A DNA stretch of 64,000 nucleotides. It comes from Bacteroidota bacterium. Lineage in GTDB: Bacteria > Bacteroidota > Bacteroidia > Chitinophagales > Chitinophagaceae. Made by a program: the position numbers and the translations under genes. The notes beneath the pieces are model-generated. The model did no database searches. It was not told where the DNA came from and saw only the letters and a program-made list of their open reading frames with translations. The stretch is taken from the NCBI GenBank assembly GCA_020161435.1, contig JAIUNV010000002.1, forward strand, positions 310,001 to 374,000. The letters run 5' to 3'. Below, piece after piece: positions 54,096 through 63,160 of the stretch. Every line of letters starts with the position of its first letter. Position 1 is the first letter of the stretch.

Positions 54096-55342
54096 ATGAG
54101 AAAACCTTTACTTTTTGTGATGGCACTTAGCTTGCTGTCTTCTTTGAGCTTTGCACAATCTATTTCCTTGCTGGCCGGCAGTACGTACACGCAAAATTTT
54201 GATGCGTTATCCAACACTGCTGGTTCTACTACAAACAATCTTACCATCAATGGTTGGTATATGACCGAAACAGGTGGCGGTGCCCGGGATAATGAACAAT
54301 ATGCAGTAGATGCAGGCGGATCAAACACTGGCGACACTTACAGTTATGGTGCTGCCGGCACTACAGAAAGAGCACTTGGCGGCTTAAGAAGTGGAACGCT
54401 GATACCAGTTATCGGCGCTTCTTTTACCAACAACACAGGCATTACCCTTACCTCTATTACCATTAACTACACCGGTGAGCTTTGGCGTTTGGGAACTGCT
54501 TCCCGTACCGATCAATTAGATTTTAGCCTTAGTTTAGATGCATCATCACTTAGCACAGGCACTTGGCCTGACATCAACAATCTTGATTTTGTAACCCCAA
54601 ATACTGCAACTGCTGGTGCCAAAGATGGCAATGCCGCAGGCAACCGTACTGCCATCAGCTTTACCATTACCGGTTTGAGTATTGCCAATGGTGCAACTTT
54701 CTGGATTCGCTGGTCGGATGCAGACGCTACTTCAGCCGATGATGGTTTGGCGGTAGATGATTTCAGCCTTTCCACCAACGCTTCTATTTTACCGGTGAGC
54801 CTCAGCCATTTTGCTGTAGCCCGTGAGAAGCAAACGTATTAGCCAACTGGGCCACCACTACCGAAAGCAACAGCAAGCAGTTTGAATTGCAGCGCAGCAG
54901 CAATGGCAGCAGCAACTGGAACACCGTAAGCACGGTAGCAGCCAGTGGCAACAGCAATACTTTACGCAGCTACAAAGCGGTAGATGCTACACCAATTAAT
55001 GGTACAAATTTCTATCGTCTGAAAAGTGTAGACCTTGATGGCAGCTTTACATACTCTGCTGTGCAGCAGGTACAGTTTGCAGCAACTACGGCATTGTGGG
55101 TGCGTATTTACCCCAACCCTGCCAGCCATACTCTGCAAGTACAGCTTGGACAGCAAGAAGGTTTCAACGGCCGCATACAAATTAGCAATGCTGCAGGTCA
55201 GGTACTCATTAGCCGCCAAATGAATAGCAGCAATGGCAACTTAGCAATTCCTATTCAGCAGTTGCGTGCCGGCTTATACACTTTGCAAGTGCAAGATGGC
55301 ATGCAGGCAAAACCTACCACACTAAACTTTGTGGTACAATAA
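54096..55342 (+). pseudogene. T9SS-secreted protein broken by a one-base frameshift
   Basis: The first frame (54096-54842, 248 residues) has a signal peptide (LLFVMALSLLSSLSFAQ) and a beta-rich domain ending ILPVSLSHFAVAREKQTY-stop. The next frame, re-read from G54836, continues VLANWATTTESNSKQFELQRS, the expected continuation of this common pattern, and then an SV-type linker and a T9SS sorting domain (YPNPASHTLQVQLG) to 55342. One missing G (ACGGTA to ACGTA) would explain it; no slippery heptamer is seen in the zero frame. Hence this is either a mutation or a sequencing error. The intact protein would be about 414 residues. Its function is unknown. Confidence 0.8.
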
Positions 55343-55735
55343 GCAGCATCAATCATTAGGATTTGGCAAAAGGGTATTGGTACATGGTGCCAAAACCCTT
55401 TTGCTTTTTGTGCTTGAACCTATTGCTACGCAACACAATGCCGTTCATCAAAGCATTCCAGGCAAGAGCAATGAAATGAGGATTGAAGTATGGCTGCTGA
55501 CTGAGATCAACACAAAACCGCTTACGCATACGATTGCGCAAATAAAGTAGTGTTTTGACCGAAGGATTTTTTACCCGCATCAATGTGGCTCCGCGGCATT
55601 AAAACCCAATGTTTTAGGGCGTTTTAGAAAATTTGTTTTACTATATTTTCTTATTAATTACAGTACGGTGCAGGACAGTGTAGGAAAAGGCCGTTTTTAC
55701 TTTAACATTCGATTTTAACCCAACACAACTGCCGT
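55343..55735. other. Intergenic stretch before susC
   Basis: A 393-bp gap that holds the terminator at 55366-55410 and no convincing gene; two short frames read on both strands across it give no recognisable protein. A direct repeat GTTTTAG-ggc-GTTTTAG lies at 55613-55629. The susC promoter should be in the AT-rich part near 55630-55690, but no clear TAnnTTTG element was found. Confidence 0.4.
55366..55410 (+). terminator. Terminator after the frameshifted T9SS gene
   Basis: GCAAAAGGGT pairs with ACCCTTTTGC (10 bp, with an additional TTGG/CCAA inner stem) and is followed by TTTTTG. Confidence 0.75.
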
Positions 55736-58700
55736 ATGAAAAAAATTCCGTCTGCACGATGGGGGTTCCTCCTCTGCATGCTGGTGGGGAACTTTGCACC
55801 TGCATTGTATCCCTTCTCCACTGCACAAGCGCAAGAAGCTACCCAACAAACTATTTCGGGCAAAGTAGCCGATGAAACAGGAAAGCCGTTACAAGGCGTA
55901 ACCATTACCATTAAGGGAAGTACCAAGGGTACACAAACAGATGCTTCGGGCCTGTTTACACTTACTGGCCTCACTGGTACTGAAACACTAATGTTTTCAT
56001 ACGTAGGCTTTGCTGCACAAGAAGTATCTATCGCCGGTAAAACCTCTCTTACTATTTCGCTGTTGCAAGATGCCTCAGCACTGAATGATGTGGTGGTTGT
56101 AGGGTATGGTACCCGTAAGCGTACAGAAGTTACAGGTGCTACTTCATCGCTTACCGGCGAAAAACTGCGTTCTGTTCCTTCTACCAATATCACACAAGCC
56201 CTGCAGGGCCAGGTGCCGGGTGTATTGGCTACTGCCAACTCATTTCGGCCGGGTGCAGGCAGCACCATTCGCATACGGGGCAACCGTTCGCTGAGTGCAT
56301 CAAACGAGCCGCTGTATGTGGTAGATGGATTTCCGGTGAGCTACACCATCGACGACATGAACCCGGCAGATATTGAAAACATTGATGTGTTGAAAGATGC
56401 ATCAGCAACTGCTATTTATGGTGTGCGTGGTGCTAACGGTGTTATTCAAATTACCACCCGCAAAGGCAAGGCGGGTAAAACATCTGTTAACTATCAAGGC
56501 AGCCGCTCTGTAGAACAAATCATTCGTCCATTACCCATTTTTAACGGTGCAGAGATTGCTGACTCTTGGCGGCAGGCGTTTTTTGCCGACAGAAGCTATA
56601 CCCGTACCCGTGGTGTAGCCACTGCATCCAATCCATTATTTTACTACCCCACTGCTCTCAATGACATTGCGTTGTTCAGAGATCGTTTTGGTAGTATAGA
56701 GCAATGGAACGGCATAAAAGATGCTTACACATGGCGGGTGTACGACCCTGCTAATAACGTGTTTATTGCGCAGCGCCGGGCAACCACTGCAGAAGAACGT
56801 GCCTTGATGACCAACCTGGGTATTACATCTCAGATAGACAGTATAGACATGTACGATCCGTCGAAAGTACGTAGCTACGACTGGCAAAATAATGTTGGCC
56901 TTCGCCACGGCACAACCGATAACCACAGCGTAAGTGTAACCGGTGGAACAGACAAATTCAAATCGTCGCTCAACCTTGGGTATTTTAAGCAAAAAGGCAT
57001 TGAGTATGCACAAGACTATACCCGATATACTGCGGGCACCAGTGTTGATTTTAAGCCTACCAAGTTTTTAAACTTTGGTACCAGCATGAGCTACATACAT
57101 GCTATTACCAACAGTAGCACCAGCTCCTATGCCAATGCTTCTGGCATGATTCCATTGGTAGAACCATATGACAGTAACGGTAACTGGATTATGTTTCCCA
57201 ACCGCGACCAGCAAATCATCAACGCTATTAACGACCGCAACACCGTGTTTGACCAAACAACAGCCAACCGGGTGTTTGGTAACATTTACGCAGAGCTTAC
57301 ACTGCTGAAAGGATTGAAGTTTAAAACCATGTTTGGTTTAGACAGAAGAAATTCTATCCGTGGTCAGTTCAACGGCGCACAATCATCGATAAGATTGGGT
57401 AGTGCGGCCAATGCTACACAAACCACCAACGAAGCCAGCTCATGGGTGTATGATAATATTTTAACTTACAACACCCGTATTAAAGATGACCACAGCATCA
57501 ATGTAACCTTGTTGCAGGAGCTACAAAGTCTCAACCGCAGCAGCTCACTTACCATGTCGGCCAACAATCTGATTTTTGAACAACAAAAATGGTACTCGCT
57601 GCAGCGCAATACAGATGCCACTGTTACAGGCAATGGCACCTACTCTGCATCTCAATACCTGTCGTACATGGGCCGTGTAGAGTATGGTTACAAAGGAAAA
57701 TATCTGGTAACCCTCAGCAATCGCTACGATAATTCATCAGTACTGGCCGAAGGCAACAAGGGAGCGTGGTTCCCATCGGCATCAATAGCGTGGCAGGTAG
57801 ACCGTGAAAGTTTTTTCATGAACCAAAACCTGTTTAGCAGTGCCCGTTTCCGTATGGGTTATGGCCGAGTGGGCAATGCATCAATCGATCCTTATCAAAC
57901 AGCAGGACCACTTGGATTTACCAACTACAACTGGGGAAACGGAACAGCTGCCATAGGCTCTGCTCCTACTACGTTTGCTACACCTAACCTTACCTGGGAA
58001 AAAACAGCTACCACTAATATCGGGTTGGAATTTGGTTTGCTGAAAGGTCGCATCAGTGGTGTGATTGATATGTACAGTTCTAAAACAACCGATCAGTTGC
58101 AAAACCGCACCATACCAGCAGCCAATGGGGTAAGCAATGTGTACTTCAACCTGGGCGAAGTAAGCAACAAGGGCATTGAAATTGCGCTGACAACTCAGAA
58201 CATTATCCGGCCTAATTTTCGCTGGACAACCGACTGGATGTTTACCGCCAACAAAGAAAAAATTGTTGACATAGACGGAAGTGGAAACAGCAACTTTGCC
58301 AACCTGTGGATATTGGGTCAGCCATTACAAGTGTATTGGGGCTTTCAAAAAGATGGCATATTCCAATACACGGATACAGCAGCCAAAGGTTCACTGCCTT
58401 CTATTTACTGGGCCAAAAATGGTCGTAACAACAACAACTACCAGCCGGGAAGAATTAAGATTGTGGATGCCAATGGCGACAGCTCATTCAGCCCAGCCGA
58501 CCGTATCATACTGGGCTCACACAATCCAAAATTCATAGCCAGTATCGGAAATACATTTACGTATAAAAACTGGGAGCTGAATTTTCTGGTGTACTTCCGT
58601 GTAGGTGGTATGTATCGTGTGCCACGTCCGGGTTTGGTTGGTCGTTATCAGTCGAACAAAGTAAATTACTGGACACCTTCTAACCCAAGTAATGAATACC

Positions 58701-59008
58701 AGCAGCCAACACAAACAAGTGATATACCGCTCAATTGGGAAGCCCTCACTTACCGTGAAGCAACACATGCACGGGTAAAGAATATTACGCTTACCTATCG
58801 CTTACCACGTGCTGTAGCCCAAAAGGTATTTATGAATAATGCGGCTGTGTATTTCAGTGCAGTGAATCCCATTTTATTTCATGGTGCCTCAGATTACGAT
58901 CCGGAAACAGTGCCGTACCGTGAGTTTCCCGGTACCACTACCAATCAGGTTGGACCTACTTCATACAGCTTCAGAAGTTATGTAGTAGGTGTAAGGGTTG
59001 ATCTGTAA
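55736..59008 (+). CDS. SusC/RagA-type TonB-linked outer membrane transporter
   Basis: A 1090-residue protein. The signal peptide (FLLCMLVGNFAPALYPFSTAQAQ) is followed by a carboxypeptidase-like domain (ISGKVADETGKPLQGVTIT) and the SusC hallmark VVVGYGTRKRTEVTGATSS. The plug has NITQALQGQVPGV and PLYVVDGFPVSY, and the barrel ends with RSYVVGVRVDL. It imports oligosaccharides, peptides or other ligands together with the SusD-type lipoprotein encoded 23 bp downstream. No enzyme or sigma/anti-sigma gene is next to it, so the substrate is unclear. Confidence 0.96.
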   Translation: MKKIPSARWGFLLCMLVGNFAPALYPFSTAQAQEATQQTISGKVADETGKPLQGVTITIKGSTKGTQTDASGLFTLTGLTGTETLMFSYVGFAAQEVSIAGKTSLTISLLQDASALNDVVVVGYGTRKRTEVTGATSSLTGEKLRSVPSTNITQALQGQVPGVLATANSFRPGAGSTIRIRGNRSLSASNEPLYVVDGFPVSYTIDDMNPADIENIDVLKDASATAIYGVRGANGVIQITTRKGKAGKTSVNYQGSRSVEQIIRPLPIFNGAEIADSWRQAFFADRSYTRTRGVATASNPLFYYPTALNDIALFRDRFGSIEQWNGIKDAYTWRVYDPANNVFIAQRRATTAEERALMTNLGITSQIDSIDMYDPSKVRSYDWQNNVGLRHGTTDNHSVSVTGGTDKFKSSLNLGYFKQKGIEYAQDYTRYTAGTSVDFKPTKFLNFGTSMSYIHAITNSSTSSYANASGMIPLVEPYDSNGNWIMFPNRDQQIINAINDRNTVFDQTTANRVFGNIYAELTLLKGLKFKTMFGLDRRNSIRGQFNGAQSSIRLGSAANATQTTNEASSWVYDNILTYNTRIKDDHSINVTLLQELQSLNRSSSLTMSANNLIFEQQKWYSLQRNTDATVTGNGTYSASQYLSYMGRVEYGYKGKYLVTLSNRYDNSSVLAEGNKGAWFPSASIAWQVDRESFFMNQNLFSSARFRMGYGRVGNASIDPYQTAGPLGFTNYNWGNGTAAIGSAPTTFATPNLTWEKTATTNIGLEFGLLKGRISGVIDMYSSKTTDQLQNRTIPAANGVSNVYFNLGEVSNKGIEIALTTQNIIRPNFRWTTDWMFTANKEKIVDIDGSGNSNFANLWILGQPLQVYWGFQKDGIFQYTDTAAKGSLPSIYWAKNGRNNNNYQPGRIKIVDANGDSSFSPADRIILGSHNPKFIASIGNTFTYKNWELNFLVYFRVGGMYRVPRPGLVGRYQSNKVNYWTPSNPSNEYQQPTQTSDIPLNWEALTYREATHARVKNITLTYRLPRAVAQKVFMNNAAVYFSAVNPILFHGASDYDPETVPYREFPGTTTNQVGPTSYSFRSYVVGVRVDL

Positions 59009-59031
59009 GCAAACCTTCTAAATTAATTTTC

Positions 59032-61011
59032 ATGAAAAAGCATTTGAAATATACCTCCTACATGTTGGTTGGCGCAGCATTGCTCGTCTTTACCTCTTGC
59101 AAAAAATTTATTGAAGAAGAACTGGTAACAACGCTTACCGAAGACTACTACAAAACCGACAACGGACTGGAAGATTTGGTAAAATCCGCCTACGCTCCTT
59201 TGCAATGGAAGTTTACTGGTGAACAATCGTACTGCATGTACAATTTTGGTACCGATGAATTTCGGGAGGGCGACCAGTTTAACAACGTTCGTTACAACGA
59301 TTATGATGCCAACCTTAATGCCAATGATGCCTTTGTAAATGGATTGTGGATCAACAACTATTCAGGCATTCGTCGTTGCAATCAGGGCATTGATTTAATC
59401 AGCAAGTTTGATGACCCTACGTCAATAGTATTAGGCACTACTGCTCAAAAAAATCTGCGTATTGCAGAGTTGAAAGCCCTTCGTGCATTTTACTACCTGC
59501 AGTTGGTGCAGCAGTTGGGCGGTGTGCCATTGGTCACTACTGTTCCTACCGATCCACAGTACGAATTTCCAAGAGCAAGCATCGAGCAGGTGTACAATCA
59601 AATCATGACCGATTTTAAAGAAGCTGGTCCTGCTTTGCCCTGGCGGTACACCGGCGCCGACCGTGGCAGAGCTACCCGTGCCATGGCCTATCATTTTATG
59701 GCCAAAGCCTACCTTACCCGTGGCAGTGCTGTAACCGATAAGCGTGGCCAAAAGCCAACAGATATGGACAGTGCCGTGTACTATGCAAATGAAGTAATCA
59801 CCAGCAGTGGCCATGCACTGGAAGCCGATTATGGCAACTTGTTTAATGCATCATATCCCGACGGGGTTATTCCACAATTGGGTGAAAACGGATCTGCTCC
59901 TTTGAGCAGTAAAGCTAAACTTGATGCCAACAATGCCAGCAATGAAATCATTTTTGCTGCACAGTTTAGCAGCAACCTGAACCTGGCCACCAATACCAAC
60001 AACCAAACGCATTTGTTTTATCCTACACAGTACGATGCTGGTATGCCAGGCATGACCCGTGATTTTTTCAATGGCCGTCCTTTCCGCAGGTTACGCCCTA
60101 CAGATTACAGCATCGATATTTTTGATAAGGTAAATGACTCTCGTTTTTTCAAAACATTTCAAACGGTGTTTTACAGAAACGTAGCTTCCAACACAGGCCT
60201 TGCTGTATGGACTGCTGCTAATGCCCCTACACCAAGTTTAGTAGGAAGACCACGTGTAGGTATTGGTGATACAGCTGCGTTGTTTATTGTAAATCCGAGG
60301 TCGAATCCTGTGTTGACAACCGACATCAGCAGAATGCGTTTCTATGCCATTTATGCCCGCTATAAAACTACCGCTCCCGGTGGCGCAATTACCGAAGATT
60401 TCTCAAACAACAAGTACCTAACCATGTGGAAGTTTGCGGATCCTGTACGCTTAACCAACACCAACAACGAAGCCCGTGGTATACGCAATGGTACATTTGC
60501 CCGCCTTGGCGAAACGTATCTGATAATTGCAGAAGCACATGGCAGAAAAGGCGATTATTCCACTGCACTCACATATGTAAATGCATTGCGCAATCGTGCA
60601 GCATACAAAACCAACGAAGCCCGCAGTCCGCAAATATGGCAATACCTCGGTGGTGCCAATACACTTAATGCAACGGCTGCCAGCAATCAGGCCACAACTG
60701 ATTTGTTTACTACCAATGCAGCCAGCGAAATGTATCCTGCAAATGTGACATCAACTCCAGACAGGTTCATTCATTTTATATTGAATGAAAGAACCCGTGA
60801 GTTATGCGGCGAATTTTATCGTTGGGAAGATTTGGCCCGTACAGAAACCTTGTTCGACAGAACAAAACTGTACAATCCAGATATCAGTCCATCGTTTGCA
60901 ACATTCCATAAACTAAGGCCAATTCCTTACTTGCAAATGATTGCACAAACAGTAAACGGCAAGCCTATGTCAGCTGCAGATATGGCGGCCTATCAGAACC
61001 CCGGATATTGA
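59032..61011 (+). CDS. RagB/SusD family nutrient-uptake lipoprotein
   Basis: A 659-residue lipoprotein. The signal peptide ends in LVFTSCKKF, placing the lipidated Cys at residue 23. The N-terminal region LTEDYYKTDNGLEDLVKSAYAPLQW is the SusD-like helix start, and IAELKALRAFYYLQLVQQLGGVPLV plus YLIIAEAHGRKGDYSTAL are TPR-like parts. The C-terminal block LNERTRELCGEFYRWEDLARTETL matches the RagB/SusD family. The protein is longer than many SusDs (about 500-600). It forms the surface lid of the SusC-type channel. Confidence 0.95.
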   Translation: MKKHLKYTSYMLVGAALLVFTSCKKFIEEELVTTLTEDYYKTDNGLEDLVKSAYAPLQWKFTGEQSYCMYNFGTDEFREGDQFNNVRYNDYDANLNANDAFVNGLWINNYSGIRRCNQGIDLISKFDDPTSIVLGTTAQKNLRIAELKALRAFYYLQLVQQLGGVPLVTTVPTDPQYEFPRASIEQVYNQIMTDFKEAGPALPWRYTGADRGRATRAMAYHFMAKAYLTRGSAVTDKRGQKPTDMDSAVYYANEVITSSGHALEADYGNLFNASYPDGVIPQLGENGSAPLSSKAKLDANNASNEIIFAAQFSSNLNLATNTNNQTHLFYPTQYDAGMPGMTRDFFNGRPFRRLRPTDYSIDIFDKVNDSRFFKTFQTVFYRNVASNTGLAVWTAANAPTPSLVGRPRVGIGDTAALFIVNPRSNPVLTTDISRMRFYAIYARYKTTAPGGAITEDFSNNKYLTMWKFADPVRLTNTNNEARGIRNGTFARLGETYLIIAEAHGRKGDYSTALTYVNALRNRAAYKTNEARSPQIWQYLGGANTLNATAASNQATTDLFTTNAASEMYPANVTSTPDRFIHFILNERTRELCGEFYRWEDLARTETLFDRTKLYNPDISPSFATFHKLRPIPYLQMIAQTVNGKPMSAADMAAYQNPGY

Positions 61012-61038
61012 TAGAGGTTTTTTTCTCATACATGCAAG

Positions 61039-61068
61039 AAGTTGTCTCTCCGGAGGCAACTTTTTTTA
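61039..61068 (+). terminator. Rho-independent terminator after susD
   Basis: AAGTTGTCTC and GAGGCAACTT form a 10-bp stem (one G-U) with loop TCCG, followed by seven T. Confidence 0.88.
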
Positions 61069-61159
61069 TTTAACCAAATGGCTATAAGACAGAAAAGAAG
61101 AATTTAAAAAAGAAAACAGCGCACATTTATGCTACAGATGAATTCCATTTCACAAAGCA

Positions 61160-61621
61160 TCACAACACCATTTCAATACCATCTTTCGCATTTGCCCAAA
61201 AGGCATCTAAAGCAATTAATCGTGGTTTAAAAAAAGAAATAATGGCAGGCCAATCTTCTTTTTTAAAAACATTTACCGCTGGCAGTACTATAAATATTCT
61301 TGACTGCTCAATACCGTATTGGTTGCTGTAGTTTGCTTCCCAGTTCCATGGTTCTCCTGTTTCAGCTTCCAGCATTTTTTTCATCATCAGTACTTGTTCA
61401 AATACTAGCTGACGGATGACTTCATCTGGAAAAGCGATTTCAATACCAATTGACGCTTCACTTTTGCTGGCATGCATTCGTATGAATACATCCTTGATGC
61501 CGGTTTTGTAGTTGAGCCAATTTACTTTCTCCTTCCATATACTGGGCACAGGTTTCATGTACTGGCCAAAACTTGTCCAGAAAGCGGTTGTAATAGCAGA
61601 AGCTTCTTGTTTGGTGTACAT
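61160..61621 (-). CDS. DUF4268 domain protein
   Basis: A 153-residue soluble protein that begins MYTKQEASAITTAFWTSFGQYM and continues KVNWLNYKTGIKDVFIRM and IEIAFPDEVIRQLVFEQ. This is the pattern I know as DUF4268, a domain found in nuclease-associated and stand-alone proteins in many bacteria. No catalytic residues can be assigned. It lies downstream of tyrS on the same strand, separated by a strong terminator, so it is probably expressed separately. Confidence 0.8.
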   Translation of the reverse strand: MYTKQEASAITTAFWTSFGQYMKPVPSIWKEKVNWLNYKTGIKDVFIRMHASKSEASIGIEIAFPDEVIRQLVFEQVLMMKKMLEAETGEPWNWEANYSNQYGIEQSRIFIVLPAVNVFKKEDWPAIISFFKPRLIALDAFWANAKDGIEMVL

Positions 61622-61653
61622 GGTTTAAAAAATAGACAGCTCGTTTTACGGAT

Positions 61654-61687
61654 GCAAAAAGCCGGCACAATGGTGTCGGCTTTTTGC
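61654..61687. terminator. Terminator between tyrS and the DUF4268 gene
   Basis: GCAAAAAGCCGGCAC pairs with GTGTCGGCTTTTTGC (15 bp, one G-U) around AATG. It lies 19 bp after the tyrS stop codon on the minus strand, and T runs on both strands make it bidirectional. Confidence 0.85.
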
Positions 61688-61705
61688 AGCAATGATGTGA
61701 CATAT

Positions 61706-62995
61706 TCACATTACCTGCAATAGAAAATAATTGCGTTTTCCTTTTTGTACCAACAGGTATTTGTTGTGCAGCAGTTTATCCATTCCTATAATCGCATCGG
61801 GGCCGTCAAGTTTTTGTTTGTTAATGCTTACACCACCACCCTGTAAGGTTTTGCGGGCCTCGCCCCTGCTGGGGAAAATGCCCGAATCGGCCAGCAAACT
61901 CACGGCATCAATACCGGCTTCTACTTTGGCTCTTGCTATTTCGTGGGCTGGTACACCTTCCATTACTTGCAGCAGTTGTGTTTCAGACAACGACAAGATG
62001 ACTTCTGTTGTAGCGTTGCCAAACAAAATTTCAGAAGCCTGTACTGCAAAGTCATACTCCTGGCGGCCATGCACCAACACGGTAATTTCTTCTGCCAGCT
62101 TTTTTTGCAGCAGGCGCTGGTGCGGTGCTTCGGTATGTGCTGCAGTCAGGCTTTCAATCTCTTCCTTGGGTAAAAAGGTAAAAATTTTAATCCAGCGAAC
62201 GGCGTCTTCATCGCTGGCGTTGAGCCAAAACTGATAAAACTGATACGGACTGGTACGGCCGGCATCCAGCCACACGTTGCCTTTTTCCGTTTTACCAAAC
62301 TTGCCGCCGTCGGCCTTGGTAATGAGGGGGCAGGTAAAGGCAAAAGCTTCGCCTTCGCCATTGGTCATGCGGCGAATGAGCTCCGTACCGGTGGTGATAT
62401 TGCCCCACTGATCGCTGCCGCCAAACTGTAGTTTGCAGCCTTCATTTTTGTACAAATGGTAAAAATCGTAGCCCTGCATCAGTTGGTAAGCAAACTCGGT
62501 GTAGCTGATGCCGGTTTCACCTTCGATGCGTTTACGAACACTGTCTTTAGCCATCATGTAGTTTACCGTCAGGTATTTGCCTACATCTCTCAAAAAACCA
62601 ATAAAGCTGATGTCTTTAAACCAATCGTAGTTATTTACTAGCTTGGCAGCGTTTGCCTGTGTAGCATCGAAGTGTAAAAAACGGCTGAGTTGTGCTTTGA
62701 TGCCCGCTATGTTTCGCTGCAATGTTGCTTCGTCCAGCAGGTTACGTTCATCACTTTTACCCGATGGATCGCCCACCATACCGGTAGCACCGCCAATGAG
62801 TGCCACGGGTGTATGGCCGGCCCTTTGCATGTGCATGAGCAATAAAATGGGTACCAGGCTTCCTATGTGCAGGCTTTCGGCTGTGGGGTCGAATCCTACA
62901 TACCCCGTGGTGGGTTCTTTCAGCAGTTGTGCTTCGGTACCAGGGGTAATATCGGCCAGCATGCCTCTCCAGCGCAGTTCTTCTATCAAATTCAT
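61706..62995 (-). CDS. tyrS: Tyrosyl-tRNA synthetase
   Basis: A 429-residue class I synthetase that charges tRNA-Tyr. The HIGH-type motif is HIGS at residues 43-46 after DPTAESL. The KMSKS loop is the TyrS variant [27 protein letters not shown] and [11 protein letters not shown] are tyrosine and tRNA-binding blocks. A C-terminal S4 domain follows ([18 protein letters not shown]). Length and order are normal for the bacterial enzyme. Confidence 0.98.
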   Translation of the reverse strand: MNLIEELRWRGMLADITPGTEAQLLKEPTTGYVGFDPTAESLHIGSLVPILLLMHMQRAGHTPVALIGGATGMVGDPSGKSDERNLLDEATLQRNIAGIKAQLSRFLHFDATQANAAKLVNNYDWFKDISFIGFLRDVGKYLTVNYMMAKDSVRKRIEGETGISYTEFAYQLMQGYDFYHLYKNEGCKLQFGGSDQWGNITTGTELIRRMTNGEGEAFAFTCPLITKADGGKFGKTEKGNVWLDAGRTSPYQFYQFWLNASDEDAVRWIKIFTFLPKEEIESLTAAHTEAPHQRLLQKKLAEEITVLVHGRQEYDFAVQASEILFGNATTEVILSLSETQLLQVMEGVPAHEIARAKVEAGIDAVSLLADSGIFPSRGEARKTLQGGGVSINKQKLDGPDAIIGMDKLLHNKYLLVQKGKRNYFLLQVM

Positions 62996-63023
62996 GAGCT
63001 AAATCTCTTTTTTAAATGGTAGG

Positions 63024-63031
63024 CAAAAATA
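63024..63031 (-). promoter_or_regulatory. Candidate -7 element of tyrS
   Basis: On the minus strand this is TATTTTTG, an exact TAnnTTTG match, 29 bp before the tyrS start codon. A clear -33 element was not found. Confidence 0.5.
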
Positions 63032-63160
63032 GCCGATGCATGGCATTGGCACTAAGAAATTGATTATTAAGGAAAAACAATGTTCAACGGTTAATTCGAT
63101 CCACACATATTACAGTTACTCGTAAAGCCACCGTATCTTTATAATCTGTTCTCAATTCTC

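Noticed and set aside
54820-54850. Programmed -1 frameshift in the T9SS gene.
   Set aside because: There is no X-XXY-YYZ slippery heptamer in the zero frame and no obvious downstream structure; an indel is more likely.
55356-55583. Two overlapping frames (plus 55329-55550 and minus 55356-55583) downstream of the frameshifted T9SS gene.
   Set aside because: They cover the terminator hairpin and give basic, unrecognisable peptides; treated as non-coding.
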